Source: Candidatus Woesearchaeota archaeon (lineage in GTDB: Archaea > Nanobdellota > Nanobdellia > Woesearchaeales > JAHWHD01). From it: a stretch of 13,095 bases of DNA. The notes under the pieces are model-generated. The model did not search any database. It worked only from the letters and a program-made list of their open reading frames with translations, and was not told the DNA's origin. This document shows positions 1 through 6,500 of this stretch, one piece after another; the stretch's first letter is position 1, and every line of letters begins with the position of its first letter. Position numbers and translations under genes: made by a program. The stretch lies in the NCBI GenBank assembly GCA_019323525.1, contig JAHWHD010000022.1, positions 1 to 13,095 on the forward strand, given 5' to 3'.

Positions 1-674
1 TCGCAATACGTGCCAGTTCCGTTTATCGCCTCTCCTGTAGCATTACTGTAATTCGCATAGAAGTCCACCATCCCTCCTGGATTAACTGTAGAAGAATCTG
101 TTGTATCATATATGATCAAGCTAGTAGCAGCCAAACCACAGCACACTTTAAGACTATAATCATTAGTTCCGTCACAATCACTAAGATGTGCATTCGGCTC
201 ATCAGAAATTGTCACAAGGCATTCGTAGTTTGAAGGGCAGTTAGTGGTAGTGTATAAGCAGTCAAGATTCCCTGTTGTTGCAGATAGACAAACAGGAATA
301 TCATAATCTTGGCTTCCACTATAAACCTCTACATGCGCATTAGTGTAATCCGACATGTACAGCACATAATCATCAGGAGCTGCACAGCTTGTGTCTAGCG
401 TATCACTGCCGTCTGTGATATTACAACAAACGTGATAATCATAATCAGCACCTGTCGAATTCTCAGCATGAGCATTATACAAATCAGACATTTTGAAAAG
501 TGTCGTATATGCACAACTATCTGTAACATTGCATGTTAAACTACTTGAGTAAATCGACTCATTCGTTAATGTCCCAAACTCCGAACTACCTATGCTCGTA
601 ATAATAATAAGAGCAAACACAAACATAACTATCAAGAGCCACATTCTCTTTCCATTCACAACTTTATGTTTCAT
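1..674 (-). CDS. Secreted/membrane-anchored Cys-rich repeat protein, 3' end outside window
   Basis: The gene starts at ATG 674-672 and stays open to the window edge (224 residues seen, C-terminus missing). A short basic N-terminus (KHKVVNGKR) is followed by a hydrophobic segment at about residues 12-29, fitting a signal peptide or membrane anchor. Residues 54-180 hold three diverged repeats. Each has a leading Cys (54, 97, 146), an SDxxNAH-like core (NAH at 67-69, 112-114, 161-163) and a closing D-Y-x3-V-C or VCC (83-84, 129, 178-179). From about residue 186 a PGG-x-V-x-F-x-A-x-Y-x-N pattern suggests the first strands of an Ig-like beta-sandwich. Several N-x-S/T sequons would suit a glycosylated surface protein. 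The start overlaps the stop of the HTH gene (ATGA), so the two are probably co-translated. The function is unknown; an adhesin, pilus-like or S-layer-associated role is only a guess. Confidence 0.85.
   Translation of the reverse strand, partial: MKHKVVNGKRMWLLIVMFVFALIIITSIGSSEFGTLTNESIYSSSLTCNVTDSCAYTTLFKMSDLYNAHAENSTGADYDYHVCCNITDGSDTLDTSCAAPDDYVLYMSDYTNAHVEVYSGSQDYDIPVCLSATTGNLDCLYTTTNCPSNYECLVTISDEPNAHLSDCDGTNDYSLKVCCGLAATSLIIYDTTDSSTVNPGGMVDFYANYSNATGEAINGTGTYC
135..515 (-). repeat. Three tandem NAH/VCC protein repeats
   Basis: Residues 54-180 of the secreted protein fall into three units of roughly 45-50 residues: Cys, aromatic/hydrophobic strand, SD-x2-NAH, variable loop, D-Y-x3-V-C(C). 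The period between NAH motifs is 45 and 49 residues. The units are recognisable in protein but clearly diverged in DNA, so this is an old domain repeat rather than a recent tandem duplication. Confidence 0.75.
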
Positions 675-1231
675 CCTTTTTTCTTTACCCTATTATAGAC
701 AGACCACAAAGTGCTGGGCTTTTTATTCAGCACCTTTGCAATTTTGTAAGTGGTAAGTTCATAATTATCGACCAAGTACCTCACAACATTCTCCAGAATG
801 CTGTACTTCCTCTCTTTGAAGAACGAAATTGGGATAAAGAATCTAGCCTCTTTAATCTTAAACTTCTCTTTCATCTTTGTGCAGGCTCTTCTGTAACTTC
901 CCCACACGCCCCTTTCGTCTCTATTGATCAAAGAGGCTATCTCATGATATCCCATTTCAAATTCTTCTTTGAGGTATTTTACCAGCGCTTCTGCTGGACT
1001 TAGCTTGGCAGCAAAAATATTAATCGGAACAAGTATGGAGTCTCTGCTCATTGAAATCTTGGTAAGAATTTCATCTCTGCTCATTGAGTGGTTTATTTTC
1101 AGATGCTCGACAACAATATTCAACAACCTTTCAGGATTCCCTTCAGAAATCGTATCCAGTAACTTGCCAAAGGAAATAAAATTAGAAGAACTCTTCTCTT
1201 CCACCACTTTTTCTTGCTTTCTTCCCTTCAT
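671..1231 (-). CDS. Protein with duplicated helix-turn-helix units (putative DNA-binding)
   Basis: This 186-residue soluble, Lys-rich protein has a variable N-terminal part (1-66, with MSRDEIL and MSRDSIL at 50-56 and 61-67) and two similar C-terminal units. Unit 1 (about 68-124) reads IPINIF, then ALVKYL, then YHEIASLINRDERGVWGSYRRA. Unit 2 (about 133-186) reads IPISFF, then NVVRYL, then YKIAKVLNKKPSTLWSVYNR. The Y-x-I-A-x-L/V-x-N-(4-5)-W-x-x-Y-x-R core resembles helix-turn-helix or sigma-region-4-like domains, which suggests DNA binding. The stop overlaps the start of the secreted Cys-rich protein by 4 bp, so it may regulate or accompany that surface gene. A TATA-like box lies about 80 bp upstream. 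No ATG extends the frame before the stop codon upstream. Specific function and targets are unknown. Confidence 0.85.
   Translation of the reverse strand: MKGRKQEKVVEEKSSSNFISFGKLLDTISEGNPERLLNIVVEHLKINHSMSRDEILTKISMSRDSILVPINIFAAKLSPAEALVKYLKEEFEMGYHEIASLINRDERGVWGSYRRACTKMKEKFKIKEARFFIPISFFKERKYSILENVVRYLVDNYELTTYKIAKVLNKKPSTLWSVYNRVKKKG
674..1033 (-). repeat. Internal duplication of HTH unit
   Basis: Residues about 67-124 and 131-186 of the HTH protein align with each other: IPINIF/IPISFF, ALVKYL/NVVRYL, HEIASLINR/YKIAKVLNK, GVWGSYRR/TLWSVYNR. Two copies per chain would suit binding to a direct repeat or a bent site. Confidence 0.7.
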
Positions 1232-1308
1232 ATGTAGGCTTTTCTACTGTCTTTGTAGTTCTTTAGATTATATTATTTTTGTTAATTCTACTCCAAATGT
1301 AGCTCAAA

Positions 1309-1316
1309 TATATAAA
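1309..1316 (-). promoter_or_regulatory. TATA box candidate for HTH/surface-protein operon
   Basis: The minus strand reads TTTATATA inside an AT-rich tract. Transcription starting about 27 bp downstream would give a leader of about 50 nt before ATG 1231. This is unlike the leaderless genes elsewhere in the window. The surrounding sequence is AT-rich, so a chance match is possible. Confidence 0.45.
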
Positions 1317-1390
1317 TATTTCTATCGGATACTTGGTATGTAGTATAAAAATACTTAAGAAGTCTATTAAGCTGATTATATTTTTATTTT

Positions 1391-1405
1391 AATCAAAAAA
1401 ATCGA
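1391..1405 (-). terminator. T-tract terminator candidate after tldE
   Basis: Within 20 bp after the tldE stop codon the minus strand reads ATTTTTTT (T run at 1401-1395), followed by further T-rich sequence. Archaeal intrinsic terminators are oligo-T tracts without an obligatory hairpin, so this would end the tyrS-tldD-tldE transcript. Confidence 0.45.
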
Positions 1406-1411
1406 ACAAAG

Positions 1412-2728
1412 TTACTTAGAAACAGTTATCTTAAGATCTTTAACAAAAACCATAGGCGTAATAACAGGGCTCTCAACTTCCCAGCCAACTATCTGCTCAG
1501 CTTGCTTCCCAACAGTTTCCACATTCTTCATTATATTAAGTATATTCTCGCTCAGCCTGATGTTTTGGATTGATTTTACAATCTTGCCGTTTTCAATCAT
1601 AAAGATCCCGTCCCTTGGAATTGTAGAAAAATCTCCTGTCTGATAATTTTGAAACCTAGTATACCACACATTAGTTATGTAAAGCCCTTTCTTTACCCTT
1701 GATATAATCTCATCCTCGCTTGTATTGCCTGGCTCTAAAACAAGATTGCTTATATGCGGTGAGATCAGGCCCGCATTGCTTGTCGGTTTTGCTTTAAACC
1801 TTTGAGCACTGGAATAATTATGAAGATAAGTTTTCAATACCCCTTTATCTATTAAAAGAGTCTTATTTGAAGGTGTTCCTTCATCATCACATTTTCTTGA
1901 GCCCACGGCCCCTTTCAATGTTCCATCATCGTATAATGTAATTTTTTCGTTTGCAATAGACTTACCAACCCTATCATTCAAAAACGAAAGTCCAGATTCA
2001 ACTGAAAAAGCAGACGCAGCATCCCCAACTCTTTCAAGTATATTGGCAAAAGCCAATGGAGAGAATAGTATATCATATTTGCCAGGCTTTCCATTCACAG
2101 GCCCTTTAGCTTTAACAGCAATCTCTGCAGCCTTTCTTCCGCATTCTTCAACATTAAAATCTTTTAAACTAGTAGAGTTACAAACCCTATGGCCAGAAGA
2201 GTCCTTTTCAAAAAACGCTCTTAGAGAAAAGTAAGCAAAAGTTCCTTTATCTTCAATATCTACATTATTGGACGTCATGAGGCGCGTCTCCGTAGTTCCT
2301 TGTTCTAAAACTCCCGAGGCCCGCGCAGCACCCGAATTTAATGCAGAATTAATGCCTTTTTCAACAAAAACTACACTGTCCATATCAACGATTTTTTTAT
2401 CATATGTATCTAGAATATTTTTGTAATTAAAAGGCCCTTTCGCAATGCCTTTAAAATCCTGATTGATTGGCAGGTTCTTGGCAAACTTGGTGATCAAGCC
2501 AATGCCTTTTTTGATTCCCTCATCAGAAACGTCCTTTATCGACGTCGATACAATCCTTCCTTTGAATGACGCAAAAATGTTAACACTAACACTATCCCAA
2601 TCCTTTGTAGTATTGATTTTATTATCTGAGAACTTAATCTGGCTACTCTTGGAAACTACGCTAGAAACAACCGCATCTGTTGCACCTTTTTTTTCTAACT
2701 CCTTTAACGCACTTTCCACAGCTTTCAT
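1412..2728 (-). CDS. tldE: TldE/PmbA-type protein, partner subunit of TldD
   Basis: This 438-residue protein is the paralogue of TldD that lacks the HExxxH metal motif, which is the normal TldE/PmbA condition. In bacteria TldD and TldE form a heterodimeric protease that trims microcin B17 precursor and other unfolded peptides; archaeal substrates are poorly known. Family features seen here are an early GRIVSTS-like strand, the GKYDILFSPLAFANIL segment, DDEGTPSNKTLLIDKGVLKT with YLHNYSSAQR, and the C-terminal TGDFSTIPRDGIFMIENGKI block. The ATG at 2728 was chosen because it forms an ATGA overlap with the tldD stop and leaves MKAVESALKELEKKG, a normal family N-terminus. An upstream in-frame ATG at 2776 would overlap tldD by 52 bp. 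It is the last gene of the tyrS-tldD-tldE operon. Confidence 0.93.
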   Translation of the reverse strand: MKAVESALKELEKKGATDAVVSSVVSKSSQIKFSDNKINTTKDWDSVSVNIFASFKGRIVSTSIKDVSDEGIKKGIGLITKFAKNLPINQDFKGIAKGPFNYKNILDTYDKKIVDMDSVVFVEKGINSALNSGAARASGVLEQGTTETRLMTSNNVDIEDKGTFAYFSLRAFFEKDSSGHRVCNSTSLKDFNVEECGRKAAEIAVKAKGPVNGKPGKYDILFSPLAFANILERVGDAASAFSVESGLSFLNDRVGKSIANEKITLYDDGTLKGAVGSRKCDDEGTPSNKTLLIDKGVLKTYLHNYSSAQRFKAKPTSNAGLISPHISNLVLEPGNTSEDEIISRVKKGLYITNVWYTRFQNYQTGDFSTIPRDGIFMIENGKIVKSIQNIRLSENILNIMKNVETVGKQAEQIVGWEVESPVITPMVFVKDLKITVSK

Positions 2729-4131
2729 GAATACACCCAAATATTTTTTAGTCTCATTGCAGGACCCCCAAACCAAACCGGTATAGGCTGCATCGGCTCT
2801 CCCTTGCCGCAGTTGCCAGCAAAGTACCGTGGCTTCTTTGCAATCGCATCAACAGCCTTCCAAAGGTTTGGAGTTGTAATCTCTATTACAGGATTAGATA
2901 CGGGTTTTGTTATCTCTCCTTTTTCAACAAGATACGCCTCTGAACCCGTATACTTCTGCGTAAATCTCTTATCATCAATATTCCATTCCATAAAATTTTT
3001 CATATAAATTCCTTTTTTGACATCAAGAAGTTCTTCTTCATTGAACTCTCCTGGCAAAAGTATAGTATTTGACATTCTAACAATGCTCTCCTTATCATAG
3101 TCAGTGGCTCTTGAAGAGCCGTTACTTCTTATTCCCATGTGCGTTGCAGTCTCCCTGTTATGCAGGAACTCGTTTATCTTTCCATTTTTCATAAGAAACT
3201 TTCTTCTTGCTTTAACACCTTCATTGTCAAACAAGTAGAATCCATAACTGTTTGGAAGACTTGGATCGTCTACAACATTGACGATTTCGCTTCCTATCTG
3301 CTGTCCAACCATCTCTTTAGTGACAAAACTCTCGCCAGCTTGCGCAGCCTCTCTGCCGAAGATCCTGTCAGCTTCATAAGGGTGACCAACACTTTCATGC
3401 ACCATTATTCCCACAACCTCGGGACCGCAGATAAGGTCATATTTTCCTTTGACCTTTATACCGTTTCTAAGATTTTTTTGCAAACCTTTAACCTCTTCAA
3501 CCATCATGCCGGAAACATTCCATATCTTTACCTGTTCATAACCGCCTGTAGCCCCGAAAGAACTGTACCTCTGAGACAACTTTCCATTTTCCTGTACTGT
3601 GACAAAAAAGAAATAATTCTCTCTCGGGACTGTCGCAAGAATCTTGCTTCCCTCGCTTGTCAAAAAATACTCTGTAGTTGTCATATCAGAATACGAAAGA
3701 TACCTTGACGGAACTTTTACTCCAGATTTGACCATCGCTTTATCAGAGTCTGTCAAAAGCTTAAGTTTTTCATCAGGCCCCATATCTTCAATCTTAATCT
3801 TCTGTTTTACGTCATAAGTCTTTTTATGAATTGGTTCTTCAGAAAGGTTTACAGATTCCTTTATCTTCGAAGCCTTTTGGACCTTTTTGATTGCATCCTG
3901 GATAAGTCCTTTAATCTTTTCCTTGCTGAAATCATTCGTAGAAAAAAACCCAAGTCCGTTCTTTATCAAAAACCTGGCACCTATCCCTTTAATCTCCTCA
4001 AACCCTGACACTTCAGGCACTCCGTTCTTAAGCACAAATGATTCAGAATTAGTCTCTTCAAGCCTAACCTCTGCATAATCCACACCCAGTTTCTGTAAAT
4101 ACTTTAACGCAAACTCTGCATAATCTTTCAT
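2725..4131 (-). CDS. tldD: TldD metalloprotease catalytic subunit
   Basis: This 468-residue protein is close to the usual TldD size. The zinc motif HESVGH is at residues 245-250, in the context GIMVHESVGHPYEADRIFGR. A C-terminal Cys441, in GNCGKGEPMQP, is the family's expected third metal ligand. LFDNEGVKARRKFLMKNGKI (301-320), the following EFLHNRETA and the end block WFGGPAMRLKNI are also typical. All expected catalytic elements are intact, so it should be active with TldE, cutting unstructured peptides in the cytoplasm. The start at 4131 is supported by an AGAGG ribosome site 6 nt upstream, and tyrS ends 12 nt before it. No RiPP precursor or toxin-antitoxin gene, the known bacterial TldD/E clients, is visible nearby, so the natural substrate is unknown. 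Confidence 0.95.
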   Translation of the reverse strand: MKDYAEFALKYLQKLGVDYAEVRLEETNSESFVLKNGVPEVSGFEEIKGIGARFLIKNGLGFFSTNDFSKEKIKGLIQDAIKKVQKASKIKESVNLSEEPIHKKTYDVKQKIKIEDMGPDEKLKLLTDSDKAMVKSGVKVPSRYLSYSDMTTTEYFLTSEGSKILATVPRENYFFFVTVQENGKLSQRYSSFGATGGYEQVKIWNVSGMMVEEVKGLQKNLRNGIKVKGKYDLICGPEVVGIMVHESVGHPYEADRIFGREAAQAGESFVTKEMVGQQIGSEIVNVVDDPSLPNSYGFYLFDNEGVKARRKFLMKNGKINEFLHNRETATHMGIRSNGSSRATDYDKESIVRMSNTILLPGEFNEEELLDVKKGIYMKNFMEWNIDDKRFTQKYTGSEAYLVEKGEITKPVSNPVIEITTPNLWKAVDAIAKKPRYFAGNCGKGEPMQPIPVWFGGPAMRLKNIWVYS

Positions 4132-4137
4132 TTTAAA

Positions 4138-4142
4138 CCTCT
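4138..4142 (-). promoter_or_regulatory. Ribosome binding site of tldD
   Basis: The minus strand reads AGAGG six bases before ATG 4131, inside the 12-nt gap after tyrS. It supports internal translation initiation in a polycistronic transcript, in contrast to the leaderless first gene. Confidence 0.5.
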
Positions 4143-4143
4143 T

Positions 4144-5175
4144 TTATTCAGGGTAAGCTTCCTTGATTAACTTCTCTTTACCTTTCATAGCCTTTCTGAT
4201 GGGTATAGTAAGAAGATTTATCTCTCTAGCCATCGCAGACTTTAAATCCGCAGGATGGAGACGCTTTGCAGCAAAGTCATTCTCAAGCTCTTCATAATTA
4301 GAGTATTCTAAATTTCCGCCCCATTTTTCTGGGCGTTCAACAACAAACTTCTGTTTTTTATCTGCTTTAAGTACAAAAATAACGTGTTTCATAAAAGCGA
4401 GCAAACCATTATCCTCGATAACCCCTTCTGGGCAGAAAGCTTTGTTCAATTTATTCTTAATTGTGGCTTCATCATCAAGAAGGTCTATCTTTGAGGCCTT
4501 TTCAGATGAACTCATCTTTCCTCCTTGTAATCCTGGAATCATCGGAGTCATTATCTCAATTCTGGGTTTATAACCTATCTTTGGAAGCGATTCTCTAGCA
4601 AACATTAAGATCTTTCGTTGGTCAACTCCCCCATACTGGGCGTTGACGTCAAGATAAACCTCATCAAGCGCTTGCATTATTGGATAAATTAATCCGCCAA
4701 GCTTTTGATTCTTGCTCTGCCTGACGACTTCAGATGAAGCCTTGTTCAAATCATGGAGGCTAGACATCGATGCAAGTTTATACATGTCAAGAGTATACTT
4801 TGGGTCTAACTGAAAATCACTTCCCTTAACAAACTTCAGCTTTTTCACATCTGCCCCTGCAGCTTCTAACAGCGCTTTGATGACTATAGAATAATATTTG
4901 AACCTGGAATCCAGCTGCTCAAAAGTAGATTTCATATCATTTAGCATGGCATGTAGATCTGCAAGCAGCATAGTGACTTTACATCCTGAATTCAGAAAAT
5001 CTTTCATTTTCATTGCAGGAACAAAGTACCCAACATGCGGCCTTCCGGATATCTCTGTGCCAAGATAGACCTTGAGGTCTCCTTTCTTCAATACACTCTT
5101 AAGTTCATCAATGCCAACAATTTCCTGGGTATTCCTTGTAATTACCTTGAATTTCTCTTCTGCATCCATTTTCAT
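4144..5175 (-). CDS. tyrS: Tyrosyl-tRNA synthetase, archaeal/eukaryotic type
   Basis: This class I synthetase (343 residues from ATG 5175) attaches tyrosine to tRNA-Tyr in the cytoplasm. The HIGH-like motif is PHVGY at 46-50 and KMSSS is at 220-224. The tyrosine-pocket residues of archaeal/eukaryotic TyrRS are present: Tyr164, Gln168 and Asp171 in YPIMQALD, and Gln186 in GGVDQRK. Blocks such as ITRNTQEIVG, GRPHVGYFVP, KIDLLDDEATIKNKLNKAFC and EKWGG/NDFAAKRLHPADLK recall eukaryotic cytosolic TyrRS closely. The start was chosen because a TATA box at 5198-5205 lies about 27 bp before ATG 5175, giving a leaderless mRNA. The longer frame from 5259 would place coding sequence upstream of the promoter and adds residues not typical of the family. 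ATG 5169 is an alternative. It is the first gene of the operon with tldD and tldE. Confidence 0.95.
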   Translation of the reverse strand: MKMDAEEKFKVITRNTQEIVGIDELKSVLKKGDLKVYLGTEISGRPHVGYFVPAMKMKDFLNSGCKVTMLLADLHAMLNDMKSTFEQLDSRFKYYSIVIKALLEAAGADVKKLKFVKGSDFQLDPKYTLDMYKLASMSSLHDLNKASSEVVRQSKNQKLGGLIYPIMQALDEVYLDVNAQYGGVDQRKILMFARESLPKIGYKPRIEIMTPMIPGLQGGKMSSSEKASKIDLLDDEATIKNKLNKAFCPEGVIEDNGLLAFMKHVIFVLKADKKQKFVVERPEKWGGNLEYSNYEELENDFAAKRLHPADLKSAMAREINLLTIPIRKAMKGKEKLIKEAYPE

Positions 5176-5197
5176 CAAAATCTTAATCTTTTGTTCA

Positions 5198-5205
5198 TTT
5201 ATAAA
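5198..5205 (-). promoter_or_regulatory. TATA box of tyrS operon
   Basis: TTTATAAA, a palindrome, is centred 26-27 bp before ATG 5175, the spacing expected for transcription starting at or next to the start codon. It shares the short intergenic region with the divergent cas4-like promoter at 5247-5254. Confidence 0.6.
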
Positions 5206-5246
5206 TCTTTTGAAATGCACTGGACACTGGACAACTCCGCATAAAG

Positions 5247-5254
5247 TATATAAA
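5247..5254 (+). promoter_or_regulatory. TATA box of cas4-like gene
   Basis: TATATAAA, preceded by purine-rich ATAAAG that could act as a BRE, is centred 27.5 bp upstream of ATG 5278. No Shine-Dalgarno is seen. The gene is therefore predicted to be leaderless. Confidence 0.65.
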
Positions 5255-5277
5255 CGCATCCATGAAACAGCAGTTCA

Positions 5278-6087
5278 ATGATATCTGTTACAAAACTCTC
5301 TTCCTACCTCTACTGTCCTAGAAAGATTTACCTTACAGACGTGCTTAAGCTTGAAGAGCCGCCTAAAGATTCATTAGTTAAAGGCACAATAAGACACAGC
5401 ACCTTTGAAAAGATCAACGATATTGAAGAATCCATCATCACATCAATAGGATCAAGTTTTGACATAAAACAAGTTCTTAACTTATACGTCAGGCATTTTT
5501 CATCAGCGCTTCGTTCATCTATCATGGAGAATAAGCACAGGCTAAGACAGGTATCCCTTCCGTTAATCAAAGCTTACCGCGAAATCTGGCCGCATTTCAT
5601 GCGCGAATCCCAGCAACGCTCTTTGAACATCTTTAATTTCATGACAGAAAACAATTTGTTCGGCTCACAACTCTGGGCTTCTCTATTCCCAAAGATAAAG
5701 TCAGAGATCCGTATTAATTCAGAGACACTAGAACTCAAAGGCATAATTGACCAGTTACACGTATATCCTGATAAGGTAATTCCAGTTGAGCTAAAGACAG
5801 GCAAAGCTCCTAGCCAAGGAGTCTGGCCAGGCCACAAGATCCAGGTAGCTGCCTATATCCTTTTGTTCAACGAAAAGTTCAGCACTTCTATTAAAAACGG
5901 CATTGTAAAGTACCTTGACTATGACAAAGAAGAGCAGATTACTATGAACCCTTTTTTAAAGGAAGAGATTATTGATATAAAAGACAAGGTAAAAGCCTTG
6001 TTAAAGTCCTCAGAACCGCCAATAAGATGTTTGAACACCAACAAATGCAGCGCCTGTAGCTTAAAAGCCCAGTGTTACAAGCTATAA
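5278..6087 (+). CDS. Cas4-like Fe-S nuclease of the PD-(D/E)XK superfamily
   Basis: This 269-residue protein has the Cas4/RecB-type layout. The first cluster Cys is C13 in YLYCPRK. KGTIRH gives His40. The nuclease core has Asp158 in LKGIIDQL, Glu171 and Lys173 in PVELKTGK, and Gln189/Tyr193 in HKIQVAAY. The C-terminal Cys triplet is C257, C260 and C266 (C-x2-C-x5-C). Together C13 and the triplet would bind a 4Fe-4S cluster. Cas4 proteins resect DNA ends; in CRISPR systems they trim prespacers. No cas1, cas2 or repeat array is present here, so this is a solo Cas4. Its neighbours (PRC-barrel, clamp loader) do not indicate adaptation and a repair role is plausible. The middle region (about 45-135) is helical and variable. 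It is leaderless from its own TATA box, divergent from tyrS. Confidence 0.88.
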   Translation: MISVTKLSSYLYCPRKIYLTDVLKLEEPPKDSLVKGTIRHSTFEKINDIEESIITSIGSSFDIKQVLNLYVRHFSSALRSSIMENKHRLRQVSLPLIKAYREIWPHFMRESQQRSLNIFNFMTENNLFGSQLWASLFPKIKSEIRINSETLELKGIIDQLHVYPDKVIPVELKTGKAPSQGVWPGHKIQVAAYILLFNEKFSTSIKNGIVKYLDYDKEEQITMNPFLKEEIIDIKDKVKALLKSSEPPIRCLNTNKCSACSLKAQCYKL

Positions 6088-6112
6088 TTCCGCCTATATA
6101 TAAATCAAAAAC

Positions 6113-6120
6113 TTTATATA
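6113..6120 (+). promoter_or_regulatory. TATA box candidate for PRC-barrel gene
   Basis: TTTATATA would start transcription near 6140-6145 and leave a leader of about 35 nt containing a good Shine-Dalgarno. A second box, TATATAAA at 6096-6103, is an alternative giving a longer leader. Both lie just after the end of the cas4-like gene. Confidence 0.5.
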
Positions 6121-6163
6121 TCATTTCATATTCATTATTTGTATTAAATTAGTATCATATTCA

Positions 6164-6170
6164 GAGGGGA
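6164..6170 (+). promoter_or_regulatory. Ribosome binding site of PRC-barrel gene
   Basis: GAGGGGA lies 6 nt before ATG 6177 and fixes the start codon. It is one of the two strongest Shine-Dalgarno sequences in the window, suggesting high expression of a leadered mRNA, in contrast to the leaderless genes on both sides. Confidence 0.6.
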
Positions 6171-6176
6171 TATTAT

Positions 6177-6440
6177 ATGGCAGAAGAAGATAAAAAATTT
6201 TCAAAAGACATTATTGGTAAGACTGTCGTAAGCAAAACTGGTAAAAGGTTTGGCGAGGTTGGAGACGTCGTATTCGAGACTAGGTCAGGCGAGCTTATTC
6301 ACTTGGTACTAAGAACACCAACATCATACACAGAAAAACTTGAACTTGAAAAAGACAAAGAAGGAAACATACTAATACCTTTTAGCGCAGTCATTGCAAT
6401 GGGTGATTATATGGTTATTGCAGAGGAAGACATCATCTAA
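6177..6440 (+). CDS. Small stand-alone PRC-barrel domain protein
   Basis: This 87-residue soluble protein is essentially one PRC-barrel. It contains DIIGKTVVSKTGKRFGEVGD (11-30, the typical 'G-K-x-V-x-x-x-x-G-x-x-x-G-x-V' opening), a strand VVFETRSGELIHLVL, a charged loop and a closing IPFSAVIAMGDYMVI. The barrel is a small protein-interaction fold. In haloarchaea, small PRC-barrel proteins (CdpB1, CdpB2) act in FtsZ-based cell division; others sit next to RNA-processing proteins. Which applies here cannot be told from sequence. The strong ribosome site and its own promoter suggest an abundant protein. It lies between the cas4-like gene and rfcS but is not obviously co-transcribed with either. 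Confidence 0.88.
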   Translation: MAEEDKKFSKDIIGKTVVSKTGKRFGEVGDVVFETRSGELIHLVLRTPTSYTEKLELEKDKEGNILIPFSAVIAMGDYMVIAEEDII

Positions 6441-6457
6441 TTCTTTCTTTATTCTTT
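6441..6457 (+). terminator. T-rich terminator candidate after PRC-barrel gene
   Basis: Directly after the stop codon the plus strand has interrupted T runs (TTCTTTCTTTATTCTTT). This fits a weak archaeal oligo-T terminator before the separate rfcS promoter at 6470. Confidence 0.3.
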
Positions 6458-6469
6458 ACCACAATTAAA

Positions 6470-6477
6470 TATATAAA
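6470..6477 (+). promoter_or_regulatory. TATA box of rfcS
   Basis: TATATAAA is centred 27.5 bp upstream of ATG 6501, the same sequence and spacing as at the cas4-like gene. No Shine-Dalgarno precedes the ATG, so rfcS is predicted to be leaderless. Confidence 0.65.
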
Positions 6478-6500
6478 CAACCGCTTTATTTTGAAATATC

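Noticed and set aside
969..1343. 124-residue open frame on the plus strand
   Set aside because: It is antisense to the HTH gene and runs into AT-rich intergenic DNA, with no initiation signals.
1342..1355. Short inverted repeat AGTAT-AAAA-ATACT in the intergenic region
   Set aside because: The stem is only five A/T-rich pairs and is expected by chance in such AT-rich sequence; it is not a convincing operator or terminator.
1232..1411. Possible small RNA or tRNA in the largest gap
   Set aside because: The sequence is AT-rich with no cloverleaf or conserved tRNA boxes; only a promoter and T-tract are supported.
2729..2776. 16-codon N-terminal extension of tldE (start at 2776)
   Set aside because: It would overlap tldD by 52 bp and adds residues atypical of the family. 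ATG 2728 gives an ATGA overlap and a normal TldE N-terminus.
3139..3708. 189-residue open frame on the plus strand
   Set aside because: It lies wholly antisense to tldD, whose conserved motifs prove the other strand, and has no promoter or ribosome site.
5176..5259. 28-codon N-terminal extension of tyrS (start at 5259)
   Set aside because: The TATA box at 5198-5205 lies inside the extension, and TyrRS homology begins at MKMDAEEKF.
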